Source of the DNA: Haberlea rhodopensis
Lineage: Eukaryota > Streptophyta > Magnoliopsida > Lamiales > Gesneriaceae
Direction: 5' to 3'
Assembly: GCA_907163345.1 (NCBI GenBank)
Contig: CAJQUN010000399.1
Span: 1-64,000 of the forward strand
Length of the DNA stretch: 64,000 nucleotides
Shown: piece after piece, positions 23,106 to 34,570 of the stretch
Layout: each line of letters opens with the position of its first letter
Position numbering within the stretch: the first letter of the stretch is position 1
The notes under the pieces: model-generated
Database searches by the model: none
What the model was told of the DNA's origin: nothing
Seen by the model: the letters and a program-made list of their open reading frames with translations, nothing else
Position numbers and translations under genes: made by a program

Positions 23106-23310
23106 CTGGGTGGGCTAGCTACTCCAAAATCGATACCTTAAAATTTAAAATTTACCTTAAAATAATAAATTTCAAGATCTTTTTTTTTTTATGTTTTTGC
23201 GATAAATAATTGAAATTATGATTTAGGTAGGATAAATTTTGTTAGTTTTAGTATTTTATGATAAATTTCTATTTTTCAGATGATGAATGACATGATCATT
23301 TTGTGACAAT

Positions 23311-24528
23311 TGATAAGTGCGGATTTTGCACTTATATTTCTATGTTTTTCTAGTGGTTTTGATAGTGATTCTGGATCGATATTATGCTTTTGGTAAGAGT
23401 TTTGCATGTTTCAGGAATCCAGGTTGAAATGCGAGGAAATTAAGAAAATGAGCCAAATAACGATGAAAATGACTCAAACGAGCCAAGACGTCAAAGGAAA
23501 GACCAAAACTCTCGAGTTGGAAGAAAATTCACATTGCTGATCGATCCTGAAGCAAGTGCAGATCGATCGCGTCAAGTCGAAACTCAAGAAATGAAAATTC
23601 ACGTATGTCGATCGATCGGCAAGTTCAGGACGATCGATCGCACGAGGTAGAAAGTTGAAAAATCAAAATCTGGAGATCGCGATCGATCTTGAGATTGTTA
23701 CCGATCGATCGCCCGAAGATGAATTTCTGAAAAAAGTTTCCTTATCGAGAGTTTTGTTCAACAATGAACCTTCTTCCTCCTCAACCATAAAAAGGAACAT
23801 GATGCATGACCTAAAAGAACTTTTGGCCCACTTTTTATCCATAAAATTCATATTATCCATCTTCTCCAACCAATTCGACGAAGAACAAGGACCAAACAAG
23901 AGTATGATTTATTGTTTTTAATGCTATTAGCTACCTTTGAATGAATTTAGTTATTATAATTGAGATCGACATATGAAGTTACGATATAGTAATTCATGTA
24001 TTGGATATCAGATTGAGATCGAAAGATGAGATCAAATACATGTGTGATAGCAATAGATTGACCAAAATCAAATGCCATACGTTTAATGCAATATTAATTT
24101 GTTAAATAAGTGAAAGATAGTTACTGCAATTTAATATTATGTTTGGTATATCTCGACATAGTGTATTGAATATAATAGAAAACTCATCAAGTTAGAACTA
24201 GTTGGATATTCAATCATAATTAATATGAGAATTATAGGAGATTACATAGGTGAAATGAAGTCTTGATAATTTTATACTGAATTTCTTTGCTATTCATCCA
24301 CTTGTTTAGTTTGGAATTTTGTTTTCTTTATTTTAGTTATAATAATGACTACTCAATTTTCGTATGCTAAAGATAGTTTAATTAATCTTGATTGGTACTT
24401 ATTGATAGTTCATGTGGGTTGACACTCATACTTCATATTTACTATATTAAAATTTGACACCGGACACTTGCAGTTACATCGTACACTTTGAATTGAGATA
24501 AATTTTATGTTAAAGAAAAGTGCGATCA
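23311..24528 (+). repeat. 5' LTR of Athila-like remnant 1
   Basis: 1218 bp from TGATAAGTGC to GTGCGATCA, just before ATTTT and the primer site. It contains three pairs of GATCGATC palindromes at 23538-23711. Confidence 0.75.
23538..23711 (+). promoter_or_regulatory. paired GATCGATC palindromes (Athila LTR 1)
   Basis: Copies of the decamer or one-base variants start at 23538, 23560, 23609, 23631, 23680 and 23702. Steps are 22, 49, 22, 49 and 22 bp: three pairs with the same in-pair spacing as in the chromovirus LTRs. Confidence 0.85.
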
Positions 24529-24533
24529 ATTTT

Positions 24534-24551
24534 TGGCGCCGTTGCCGGGGA
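24534..24551 (+). other. primer-binding site, tRNA-Asp
   Basis: TGGCGCCGTTGCCGGGGA is complementary to the 3' end of plant tRNA-Asp, the usual primer of Athila-type elements. It follows the LTR end by five bases. Confidence 0.88.
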
Positions 24552-24763
24552 CTAATATTTGTAATATCATTTGAGTTTAGCTGACTGTAATGTAGCCATT
24601 AATTTCTACAATTTTTGATTTTGTTTTTATGTATTATTATTATTTTTACTTTACTTCTTTCTCCTATTGATTTGATTTCACGGGTAGTTATTTCTTTGTT
24701 TATACTAAGGAGTAAGAAGTCAGTCCTTGAGCCTTTTGATCTTGAGATTGAAAGACCTGTCAT

Positions 24764-25800
24764 ATGACACTGCGAGAAGCTCAAGCACTAATGGCGGAAC
24801 GTGCGGAAAACAATAAAGGAGGGGATGGAGAGAATGAACAGCGGAACGAGGAGGTGCCAAATCTATGATCACTCATGGATTAATGCACAACCTTCATTCC
24901 AAGGCACGTTCTCCAACATCACTAGACCGAGAATTCAGGCTAACACTTCAAGATCAAGCATGCTATCATTTAGATGATCCATACATCAGTGCAGTTTGGA
25001 GGATGATCTACTGATGATCCTAATGATCATATCTCCAACTTCTTGGAGATTTGCGACACCTTCAAGCATAATGGTTTTATTGACGATGCCATCAGGTTTC
25101 GCCTCTTTCCTTTTTCTTTGCGTGATAAGGCGAAATCTTGGTAGAATTCATTGCCTCAAGGATCTACCACTATTTGGGATGGGATGACACAAGCTTTCTT
25201 GTCAAAGTAGTGCCCACCTACCAAGACTGCAAAGGTGAGCAATGATATCACAAGATTTATGCAGAATGACCTGGATACCTTATACGAGGCATGGAAGTGT
25301 TTTAAAGATTTGCTAAGGAGATGTCCACATCATGATTTACCTGTCTGGATTCAGGTTCAAACTTTTATAACAATTTATTTTTTGTTAACCTCTCTATGAT
25401 ATATGCAGCAGCAGGAGGTACTATCATACGAAAGATACCGAAAGCGGCCTATGAACTTTTGTAGGAAATGACTTCCAACAGTTATCACTGATAGTCAGAG
25501 AGGAAAGTGCCAAAGGAACCAACTGGAGTTCATCAACTTGATAGCTTCACAACCATAGCTGCCCAGTTGGAAATGCTGACAAAGAAGCTAGATAGCATGA
25601 GCATGACAGCAACACAAGCTCAACTTATCACTTGTGACTTATGTGAAAGCACCCATCATAGTACAGAAGGCAGGTAATCCTTTCATTCAATCAACTGAGA
25701 ATGCTAATTTTGTAGGAAACATGCCACCACAGAACAACCCGTACTCAAACACGTACAATCTGGGATGGAGGAATCATCCAACTTCTCTTGGTCTAATCAA
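24764..25800 (+). pseudogene. Athila-like gag remnant 1
   Basis: An ATG at 24764 opens a short reading frame that soon stops. Further on, translated pieces match the Athila gag pattern: FGGSSTDDPNDHISNFLEIC, FRLFPFSLRDKAKSW, KTAKVSNDITRFMQ and FKDLLRRCPHHDLPVW (about 24990-25360). In-frame stops lie after KSW and inside the PP(S/T)KT segment, with frame changes elsewhere. The 3' part keeps NNPYSNTYN near 25735. Comparison with remnant 2 (28930-29701) supports the assignment. Confidence 0.75.
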
Positions 25801-26033
25801 CAAAATGTCATGAAACAACTGACAAATGTCGTTTTTACACTTATTTTGCTATGATTTTCTTATTGTTTCCTGGAAGATTTTACGCTTTTTGGTATATATT
25901 TGTTGATTTCAGGAATCTAGGTACAAGTGTATAAAAATGGAGGATTGCAGCTAATTGACAATGAAAAATGACCAAACTGAGTGAACATGTTAAAAGAAGG
26001 ACAAAATGTCGAGATTCAAGAATTCTGAAATGA

Positions 26034-26162
26034 CGATCGATCTTAGTTCTTACCGCGATCGATCACCATGTGTCGAACAATTGGTATCAATATTTTAATG
26101 CTCGAGATCGATCGCTAGGAACACCGCGATTGATCGATCGCAAGGAACACGATGATCGATCG
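26034..26162 (+). promoter_or_regulatory. paired GATCGATC palindromes (Athila LTR 2)
   Basis: Five copies or one-base variants start at 26034, 26056, 26105, 26127 (extended to 26131) and 26153. Steps are 22, 49, 22 and about 22-26 bp. The register matches Athila LTR 1. Confidence 0.8.
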
Positions 26163-26736
26163 CCAAGAGCGGAAAATTCAGGATTTTATACCTTTTTGAA
26201 GAGTTTGTGTCCACCAAGAAGAGTGATTCCTCCTCCATTATTTAGTAACTTATTGGACGGAAATCTGGATGATTGGCATATTTTCTAACCAAAGAAGCGG
26301 CCTCCATCCATTCTCCATACACCTAAAAACCATTCAAGAGCAAGAGCAACGCGAGAGACGGAACTACAGAGCAACACACGAAATCACTACCTTGTTTATT
26401 CATATTTCTAGACTTATTTATCTTCTATTTTCATATTTTAATGTTTATGATATTTGGCAAAACATGATTAAGCTTTGTTATTCGATTATGATTGTTGGCT
26501 AGGTTTGCCTATCAAGACTAGATGATCTCATGTTCGAATCCATGATTTAAATATTAAGTTTTTGATTGAATTCTTATAATCTTTGTGCATAATTTATATG
26601 TTTAATTATTTCAAGGGATTAGCTACCTTTTGAATGATTTTGGTAATTGCGATTAATGTTGACCATACAATATTGCTATGCGACATAGTAAATTAGGCCG
26701 TGGGTTTTAGAATGAAACAGACCTAGTAAAATCTAG

Positions 26737-26741
26737 CACTC
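26737..26741. repeat. target-site duplication CACTC (left)
   Basis: CACTC occurs directly before TGTAAGGACC and again at 28830-28834, directly after GGATATCACA. It brackets a solo LTR. Confidence 0.88.
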
Positions 26742-27691
26742 TGTAAGGACCCCACGTCCTAATCCCGCTATTAGTGTATTATCATATATATTAGTGCATA
26801 CTTTTATCACATTAGGGAATTCTCGTACATGCTCCAAGTAATTGTCATGACGATTATAATTTTTTTTTACATAAATCCTCTTAATGTCCAATTCCCAGCC
26901 CAACTCAAATACTATAAGTATACACTTCACAATGCACCAATCATATTCTCAATTCATCATGCAATTACATTCTCAAATAATTGCAGGCAATGCGTAATTG
27001 AAAAGAGAAATTTCTGCTTTATACATGCCATATACACCTATTCAAAATGCTCACACACGAGCCCTTAATAAATGAATATGTATCACATGTACCCTTCTCA
27101 TTATCAATACCAACATTGGTACCTCAATCCTGAAAGCATTCCCTATCAACAACTCGAACTCCTCTCCAAAGCCAATGTTGTACCTGTTCTACCTGTTTCA
27201 ACAGAAGCACAATCTCTATATCATCAATCTCACAAATTCATAATTTATAAAGCTGTAAATTTAGCAAATACTCCCTGTATGTACCATTTCCATATGGGAT
27301 TTCCCATGCTGTTCCTGTTCTCACAATAACCAAGATCATCACACTCCAAAATCAGTTAATCATTACAATGGTTCACTATGCTCATGCTCAAACCGCTAGT
27401 TCCGTAATCAATCATAGTTAAATCATTTGATAATGATTTACAGTAATCAAGTACTTCTCAATTAACAATTTCATAATTCTAATTCATCATATCACATCAC
27501 TCGCTCAACAGCGGCGGCATTCTAACATCTCGCACGCTCAACATCGGCGACATCATAACCATTACTCGCTTGACAGCGGCAACACATACTCATTGTTCGC
27601 TCAACAACGGCATCACCACAATTCTTAACGCATATCAATTTATCGCCACAATAATATATTATTCCTAAACATGACAATAATAAATCTAACT

Positions 27692-27713
27692 ATGCTCGTA
27701 TGGCACACGTACC
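27692..27713 (-). promoter_or_regulatory. GGTACGT box, minus solo LTR
   Basis: On the minus strand GGTACGT is followed by TACGAGCAT. The second ACGTAC half is partly degenerate compared with the other LTRs. Confidence 0.55.
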
Positions 27714-27946
27714 TTGTAGTCCAATAGCAAGAGTCATTCCTTGCATTTGCCCCGAGATTCGGTGAATTATTTGCTATACACGATCAACAATTCACAATCA
27801 ATTACATTCATACAGTCACATACCTAAGCACATACTCAACCTCTATATATATCATCAAATCACGATGATTAAACGTATAAAAGATTTGGGCAAGGCATAC
27901 GTCAAAATAGCAATACAAAATATTTTTTTCAAAAATCAGTCATCGG

Positions 27947-28114
27947 CGATCGATCGCCACTTGGCCGATTTTGGCTACTGTCCCTTGGAGATCTATCGCT
28001 GAGCCTTCGGCGATCGATCGCTAAGCTTCAAGCGATCGATCGCTCGAACTGTTCATCGCCTACAAAAATTCTTCATCTCGTCGTGATCGATCGCCCAAGC
28101 CTCGCGATCGATCG
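27947..28114 (-). promoter_or_regulatory. GCGATCGATCGC palindrome array (minus solo LTR)
   Basis: Copies or close variants start at 27947, 27989, 28011, 28033, 28084 and 28105. Steps are 42, 22, 22, 51 and 21 bp, again near multiples of 10.4. Confidence 0.83.
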
Positions 28115-28829
28115 CGACCTACGATTTTTCCGTAAAAACTTCATTTCAATGGCGATTTTCGAACCCAAACCCAAATCCAGCACTCCCAACACCCACACTA
28201 CTTCAAAAACTCCATTGCAACTCGTAAAAACTCTCAATACAACAATATAACAAATTCTTCCAAAAATCTCCAACTTTAAACCCAACTCAAATTGTACCCA
28301 AACTTCATAAAAATACTATCAAAACTTCGATAAAAGAGAGGGGAATGAGATTACCCAACTATTTGCTCGAAAATCTTTCAAGAATCGAGCTACCAACGAT
28401 TCTTCTTCAAGGGAGAAGAAAAGAGAAATGGGAGAGATGGGGAGAGGAGAGAGGCGTAGGAGTAGGGGAGAGAGGGAGAGGAAGGAAAAATGATTGGATA
28501 CTGAGTCCACTTGGTATATATAGTACCAAGGCTCCAAAAACCCGAGTCTCAAATACTCGCACAAAACTCTTTAATAACCAAACGTGTTCAATAATTATCT
28601 CCCCCTCAAGCCAAAGTTCCACAGACTCCAAATCCCATTACCAATACAATTCCAAGGTTTAACACCTCAATGAGAATAAAATCTCAACCCTTGGGTCAAA
28701 TAATCCCGATATCGGATTAAAATCCTCGCAAGTCTCAACACCGCAATTATCTCATAATTACCACAATAAAATCAAATAATGATTATTATTTAATCTGGGA
28801 TTACTACGGTTATTTTTTCGGATATCACA

Positions 28830-28834
28830 CACTC
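28830..28834. repeat. target-site duplication CACTC (right)
   Basis: Right copy of the pentamer at 26737-26741. Athila gag sequence resumes immediately after it. Confidence 0.88.
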
Positions 28835-30420
28835 TGTGCAATTTGGAGGATCGCCTACTGATGATCCCAATGTTCACATCTCCAACTTTGCATTGACTTC
28901 CTGCAGGATCTATAACTACTTGGGATGGGATGGTACAAGTGTTCTTATCCAAATATTTCCCACCATCCAAGACTACCAAGATGCACAATGATATCACTAC
29001 ATTTGTGCAACATGATCCTGAAACACTATATGAAGCATGTGATCACTTCAAGGACTTACTGAGGAGATGCCCACATCACGGTCTTCCAATCTGGCTGCAA
29101 GTACAAACTTTTATAACAGATTTTTTCGGATAATCATTCTATGGTTGATGCAACATCAGGAGGGACCATAATGAGAATGGAACCTGAAGAGACATATGTA
29201 CTGTTGGAGGAGATGACTTCTAATAGATATCAGGGTCAATCTGAGAGGAATGTACCTAAGAAGCAATATGGAGTCTATGAAGTGGACGTTGTCACTGCTT
29301 TGACCGCCAAAATTGAAGCAATAACAAAGAATATAGATAGCTTGAGCATGCTTATGATGCAAGTTCAAGCCATTACATGCGATCTTTGTCAAGGGGGACA
29401 TCCAAGTATTGAATGCCAAGTAGGTAACCCTTTCATTCAATCTATTGAAAGTGCTAACTATGTGGGAAACAAGCAACCACCCAATAACCCATACTCAAAT
29501 ACATACAATCCAGGTTTGAGGAATCATCCGAACTTATCATGGGCCAATCAACAAAATATGTTGAACCCACAACCACCACCGGGCTACCCAAAAAAATTGA
29601 GTATGGAGGAATTGATGACCAAACTCATCACATCGACTGATACGAGGATGCAAAACAAAGACGCGCCGATAGAGAATTTGGAGACTCAAGTGGGCAATTA
29701 GCAACCATCCTAGCCGGGAGAGCACAAGGCTCATTATCTAGCGACACTGAAAGGTATCCAAGAGAGCAAATCAATGCCATAACATCGAGGAACGGAAAAG
29801 AGGTTGCTGAAAAGAATGCTAGAAATAATTGAGGAACTAGTTGAGAAAAAGAAGGATCAAACACGAGATAAAGGTAAGTCTACTGAGACCACTACACCCA
29901 TCACACCACATGCTAAGGTACATATCTCACTCCCATTTCCCGCTGCATATAAGAGAGCAAAATTCGATTAAATTTGCTAAGCTTCTTGATTTGATTAAGA
30001 ATCTCTATGTTGACATGCCTTTTACAGATGTTACACGGCAAATGCCATTATGCTAATGAGATACTGTCAAACAAGCAGAAACTGGGAGAGTATGAGACTA
30101 TTCATTTGATTGAGGAGTGTTCTGCTATCACTCAAAACAATCCACATCCAAAGTTAAGGATCCAAAGAGTTTTACGATACCTTGCAAAATTAATTATACT
30201 TCATTTCACAAATCTTTATGTGATCTGGGTGCAAGTGTAAATCTGATGCCTTTGTCTGTTTATAGGAAGTTGGGTTTAGGAGAGCTAAAGCTGAGATGCC
30301 ATTGATCTTAGGAAGACCCTTCCTAGCAACGGGAAGAGCACCGATTGATGTTCAAGAGGGGAAGCTGATCCTCCGTGTAGGAGATGATCAATTCATTTTT
30401 GATATGTCAAAACTATGAAC
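28835..30420 (+). pseudogene. Athila-like gag-protease remnant 2
   Basis: Resumes with GGSPTDDPNVHISNF-type gag sequence, with an early deletion. A reading frame at 28930-29133 holds the core FPPSKTTKMHNDIT and FKDLLRRCPHHGLPIWLQVQ. After a short gap, an open frame at 29141-29701 (about 186 aa) holds the C-terminal gag with one zinc knuckle CX2CX4HX4C (CDLCQGGHPSIEC). A protease-like motif CDLGASVNLMP (about 30215) and a distal LGRPFLATGRAPIDV (about 30308) follow, with a deletion between them. No RT, RNase H or integrase follows, so the element is truncated and non-autonomous. Confidence 0.75.
29141..29701 (+). pseudogene. gag C-terminal ORF with zinc knuckle (Athila-like)
   Basis: The longest intact piece of remnant 2. 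It starts in MVDATSGGTIM, the conserved Athila gag region after the core domain. The CDLCQGGHPSIEC knuckle lies near residues 83-95, and a Pro/Asn-rich stretch (NNPYSNTYNPG) follows. The upstream frame ends in TAA at 29131-29133, so the ORF is separated from the gag core by stops. Confidence 0.7.
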
Positions 30421-31326
30421 ACTGCACACACCGAGCACCTATGTTTTAATATCAATATTATTGATCAATTATTTGTTGATGTGACAAAGGTTAAAAGCAA
30501 GGATGACATGAGAAGCTGCCTTGTGAACTCGGTGTACAATAATCATAACAAGAAAAAGGAGAAGAAGAAGAAGGCGATGACCCCACCAAAAGCCCATTCG
30601 AATGGGAGGTAAATCACTTCGAAAACACGAACTACTACAACTCAATTTGGTTGAACTCGGTTGCTTGCGATGGCCACCCAACCCAGAATTGATCCTGACA
30701 TAAGGAATGTAAGGAAATAAGGAAAAAAAGAATAAGAGGCGTTCCATCTAGGCTAGTTAATACCTGTATCGAAAAACAGTTAGTTGTTCAAGTTACAAGT
30801 TAGTTACTATTATCGTTACATTGAAAGTGTATGAAAGAGAGGAATAGGAGAAGATATGGCATTTGTATCTTGAACTTTATGTAATTGAATTCTAACCCTC
30901 ATTCTTGAGTTCCTCTCTTTCTTTCTTATTCAATAATTTGTTATTTAACCTTATAACGACTAAAATAACTCAGGTATTTTTTCCCGTTTACCTTTTAAAA
31001 TCGCCAATTAATTAATAAATTAAGATTCAAGAAGGTATGGTCTTCATTAAAAAGTAGATGCTTGTCTTCTCCCTAACCACTTTTTCTCACAGCCTTCCCC
31101 ACCATTTCTTCTTTCTCACGTACACAACCCATTTTCTCCCGCAATTTGTTTTTTTTAGCATTCTAACTCTCCCATAGTTTTTTTTATTAATACACTTGGA
31201 AGGCATGGGTGAAATTAGGGGTGGCTAGCCTGCGATCCTCTATATTTACTTCAAGGTTATGATTTCCGGCCCCAATCTTGGTGAACATATCTAGGTTTTG
31301 AGCTGAGTTTTTTGGTTATATGTAGA
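30421..31326. other. intergenic between Athila remnant and element B
   Basis: The first 230 bp still resembles decayed Athila pol linker. 30690-30960 is AT-rich and ends in pyrimidine-rich TTCCTCTCTTTCTTTCTTATTC, similar in texture to a copia LTR end. 31080-31200 is a pyrimidine-rich, 5'-UTR-like stretch. No gene or terminal motif can be supported. Confidence 0.4.
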
Positions 31327-31331
31327 CCCTT
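31327..31331. repeat. target-site duplication CCCTT (left, element B)
   Basis: CCCTT precedes the 5' LTR. The identical pentamer is at 40206-40210 after the 3' LTR. Confidence 0.9.
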
Positions 31332-31619
31332 TGTGATATCCCCGAAATAATTAATTGCAATTTGGGCATTAATTATGTTTATGTGATCTTATGGTGATAA
31401 TTAGATTATGTGTTGGGACTAATTATCTTGGTGAAATGCTTGTCACATGGTAGGCGTGACCCGGTAGAGCATTTCAGGGTGCATGTTATACATGTTGGGA
31501 AATTGGGTGTTATAATGGTTTAAATGTGTTGGTTTGTAATTTTTGGTAAAGCATGATTTTAAATGGTGATTTTGGTGCATTGGGGTAAAATGCTTTTAAA
31601 ATATCATGTTGTGGTATTT

Positions 31620-31625
31620 TATATA
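31620..31625 (+). promoter_or_regulatory. TATA box of element B LTR
   Basis: TATATA in the context GGTATTTTATATATCATG, about 290 bp into the LTR. It is aligned with the TATA region of other LTRs here and followed by about 200 bp of leader before the GT at 31848. Confidence 0.6.
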
Positions 31626-32075
31626 TCATGCTTGTGTTTTGATACACATTTAAATCACATACCATGGCAAGGGAGCCACTTGCACACACCTTTACATCCC
31701 ATCACTCCTCTCTATCAGCTTTATGTCCCTACAACCCTCTCCATTATCCAAAAGCTTCCATTTTCGTTTCTGAAACAAGAGAGGAGGAGAAAGCTTTGAA
31801 AAAGGGGTCTTTTTGGGAGTTCTTGCTAAAAACTTAAAGCTCAAGTGGTAAGCTTTCATTATGGTGAAGTCTTGTTGAGTTTTGGTTGAGTTTGTAGCTT
31901 GTTTTTGGGGTTAAAAGGGTGGATCATGGTCCAACATGTTGTTTATGTTTGGGGGATGTATTTTCATGTTGTTTTGTGGGTTTAATGATGTGTTGGGTGG
32001 TTGATCTTGGTTGTATATGAGTTTAGGTGTTGTTGGAAGCTCATACATGGAAGTTTCTCGCAGGAACAGGGCTGC

Positions 32076-32293
32076 TCGATCGATCGAAAAATGGGTCTGA
32101 TCGATCGAGCAGGGCAGAGCCTGAACAAGGCTTGAAACGAGCTCACCGATCGATCGGGAAAAAGTTCCGATCGATCGAAGTGTGATGTCTCGATCGATCG
32201 AGACAAAATCTCGATCGATCGGTGGAGGCAGTACTTGGATGCCTATTTTTTCTTCACTTAGCGATCGATCGAGGCTTAGGGACCGATCGATCG
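32076..32293 (+). promoter_or_regulatory. array of eight palindromes (5' LTR, B)
   Basis: Copies start at 32076, 32098, 32147, 32168, 32191, 32212, 32262 and 32284. Steps are 22, 49, 21, 23, 21, 50 and 22 bp: the same 2-4-2 grouping as element A although the spacers are unrelated in sequence. Confidence 0.9.
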
Positions 32294-32460
32294 CAAGGCA
32301 TAAAATGTGGATTTTGGAATTTTGTTCTAAATGATGATGTTTTTGGTAATGGTTCATTTATTGGCTGCTAATATGGATTCATGTGATTGTGTAGAATCAT
32401 CCCAGGTAGCCACACATCAAAGGAGATAAAGTTCCACGATATCTCCACTTTTGGAACTAA

Positions 32461-32494
32461 GGTACGTAGTGAGACGTACGAGCATCGGACGGTA
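32461..32494 (+). promoter_or_regulatory. GGTACGT / ACGTACG box (5' LTR, B)
   Basis: GGTACGT, then GACGTACGAGCAT, then CGGACGGTAA. Nearly the same text as in element A although most of the surrounding LTR is dissimilar. Confidence 0.7.
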
Positions 32495-32511
32495 AAACGT
32501 ATTTATTACGC

Positions 32512-32900
32512 TTTGATTGGTTATGCATTATGGTTGCATACATGGTCTTAATTATGCATTATGGTTGCATACATGATTGGATATGCATTATGGTTGCATA
32601 TATGGTTGGTTATGCATTATGGTTGCATACATGGTTGGATATGCATTACAGTTGCATATATATTGTGAGTCGAGATTATATTGCAGTGATGATAGAATAC
32701 TTGCCGCCGTCATGTCGAAGCGATGATAGAATACTTGCCGCTGTCATATTTAGCGATGAAGAATATTTGCCGCAAATATGTCGAAGCGAAGGATAATGCC
32801 GCTGTCATATTGATGCGAGGGATATTATGCCGCTAATATGTCGAAGCGAGGGGTATTAATGCAGTTGTCATATAAACGCGAGGGGTATTATGCCACTGAT
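32512..32900 (+). repeat. two tandem-repeat blocks in 5' LTR of B
   Basis: About five units of roughly 30 bp built on TATGCATTATGGTTGCATA (32520-32665) are followed by about six units of 35-40 bp. The latter carry GCCGCT and GAAGCGA/GCGAGG words (32685-32895), with CGCT/AGCG able to pair within a unit. Confidence 0.85.
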
Positions 32901-33420
32901 ATAATAAGACTGGAAATTGGCCATTGGCATACACGGAATGGATACATGTCATGACATGCATATTGGCATTATAATCCTTTGATTATTATTGTGATACGGG
33001 GACAATCAATGGAGCTTTTAAATGTGTTAAATACAGGAAGTGAATTGCATTTACGGTTTATGCATTGAATTATGATCATATTATTGTGGATATGATTTAT
33101 ATACATGCTCATGGTTTTGGGGTTGTTCCTGTAGGTACTTTTGGGCGGAAGGGGCTAAGGCGGGTTGATGCGATGAGCTAGTGAGGAGTGCTCTTGGTAG
33201 CAGGCCTATTCTTTTGCATAGTATCTACTCTAGGAGTAGTGTAAAGCTATAGGATTAGCATCCATTGGTTGGGAATGTAACTAATCCCTTTTGGAACTTT
33301 ATTTTGGCACAGTAATTTAATAGCTCAGGGCATCAACACAACCTTTATACTCTGTTTATGCATGGAAATTTTTATTTACGCCTTTAATCCGCACTTAAGG
33401 AACTAGGGTCCTTACATTAT

Positions 33421-33437
33421 TGGTATCAGAGCAGTGG
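33421..33437 (+). other. primer-binding site, tRNA-iMet (element B)
   Basis: TGGTATCAGAGCAGTGG, four bases after the LTR end, identical to element A. Confidence 0.92.
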
Positions 33438-33627
33438 TTAGAGAACCCGGGAATGAGTGAAGGGTAGCCTTAGCATGGTTAGCTAAGTGTTTACATTTGA
33501 GCATGTTTATGCATGTGGCGCATATTGGTGTATAAACTGTTATACTAGCATGCTTATTATCGTTCATATTATCTAACGGCATAACATGTATATTGTTTGG
33601 AATTATTGTTAACCCTTGTATTACAGC

Positions 33628-34570
33628 ATGACTGCTATGAATGCGGGGAACCTTAATGAAGAGGTTGGTGATGTTGGGAGCGTGAACGCTAGCATTGGTC
33701 AGGCAAATCCTTTACCCCCACCTGCTGTGGGCATGGAACCGGTTGCTCAGTTACTACTACCAGGGGAGCTTAGCCTGACACAGTTTCTGACCTTCCACCC
33801 ACCTATGTTTGTGGGAACAGAAACATGATAAGAGGCCGAAGAGTGGCTAGAGAGATTGGAACAGATCTTTGTATCTGCGCCGTGTGCTAGGACGGCATGG
33901 TTGAGATTGGCGGAATTTCAATTGGCAAAGAAGTCTTCTATGTTGTGGAAGACGACTGTGATGGAGCTGAGGGCTCAAGGCATGGTGGTCGACTGGACTC
34001 TATTCAGAACTCGGTTTTTAAATCGATACTTCTCGGCTGCGGCTAGACAATCAAAGGAGGATGAGTTTACAAACTTGAAAAAGGGAGCATGACAGTTTCG
34101 GACTATGCCATGCACTACTCGTCCTTGCTGAGGTATGTTCCACATATTGCCACCAATGGACATGCAAAGATGAGGAACTTTTTGAAGGGGTTGCGACCGG
34201 AACTATTTGATCGGGTGATTTCTAACAACCCGACATCCTTTGATGCTGCACTTGTAAGAGCGGAGTTGGCAAAGATTGGGGTGAGTGCTTATACTGATAC
34301 CGCACCCCCACCAGTCTCATCACAGAGATCCACATCAGAGAATCTGAGGCCTCGGGGAGGATCTTTTAAGTCACGAGGGACTTCTTCTTCTTACCGTTTT
34401 AGCGGAAAGCGACCGGATGGCCGGAAACAATGTGACCGGAGAGGTGGTGCATCTACTTTTGGAGGACCTGGTAGAGTTGGAGAGGTTAAGTGCCACTTTT
34501 GCGGAGGGCCGCATTTGATGCGTGACTGTTCTGCATGCTACATATGTGGCAAGTCGGGCCACATTGCTCG
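33628..34570 (+). pseudogene. gag of element B, broken
   Basis: The ATG at 33628 follows the acceptor-like TTACAG. Adjacent in-frame stops TGA TAA lie at 33826-33831, after which the same frame continues through the gag core (ARTAWLRLAEFQL, FRTRFLNRYFSAAARQ). At about 34088 one base is missing and the frame changes; MTVSDYAMHYSSLLRYVPHI opens there and continues to 34580. The first knuckle (CHFCGGPHLMRDC) is seen. The second (CYICGKSGHIARR) lacks its last Cys because two bases are gone. Confidence 0.88.

Larger units (their letters stand above)
23311..25819 (+). mobile_element. Athila-like Ty3/gypsy remnant 1 (LTR plus broken gag)
   Basis: 5' LTR (23311-24528), tRNA-Asp primer site (24534) and a gag pseudogene that ends at 25819, where a second related LTR begins. 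TGATAAGTGCGGATTTTGCAC is a typical Athila-group LTR start. No RT, RNase H or integrase is present in the window for this copy. Confidence 0.75.
25820..26741 (+). repeat. truncated LTR of Athila-like remnant 2
   Basis: Starts TGACAAATGTCG..., aligning with the LTR start at 23311, and keeps homology through about 26700. The sequence then jumps, across the solo LTR inserted at 26742, straight to gag-internal sequence. The LTR end, primer site and gag start were therefore deleted before or with later events. It begins inside the gag of remnant 1, so it is nested. Confidence 0.65.
26742..28829 (-). mobile_element. solo LTR, chromovirus-like, minus orientation
   Basis: On the minus strand it runs TGTGATATCC ... 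GGTCCTTACA (2088 bp) with perfect CACTC duplications and no internal region, so it is a solo LTR left by LTR-LTR recombination. On the minus strand it has TATATATA (28515-28522), a donor-like GTAATC (from 28354), six or so palindromes (27947-28114), the GGTACGT box (27692-27713) and CCGCT/GCGAG-rich repeats (27500-27620). This is the same module order as in elements A and B. Confidence 0.88.
31332..33416 (+). repeat. 5' LTR of element B
   Basis: 2085 bp, TGTGATATCC to CCTTACA. Modules in order: TATA (31620), leader, donor-like GTAAGC (31848), palindrome array, GGTACGT box (32461), GCATTATGGTTGCATA repeats, CCGCT/GCGA repeats, TCCTGTAGGTAC acceptor-like site (about 33126) and the CTACTCTAGGAGTAG palindrome (about 33226). 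Confidence 0.93.
31848..33626 (+). other. predicted leader intron of element B (GT 31848 to AG 33626)
   Basis: Donor CAAGTG|GTAAGC after the leader; acceptor CTTGTATTACAG|C one base before the gag ATG at 33628, with TTAAC as a branch-site candidate. The acceptor tract TTAACCCTTG is shared with element A although surrounding leader sequences differ. The array and primer site fall inside. Confidence 0.45.

Noticed and set aside
28345..28662. 105-codon plus-strand open frame and antisense partners
   Set aside because: Lies in the leader of the minus-strand solo LTR; purine-rich low-complexity sequence, no domain.
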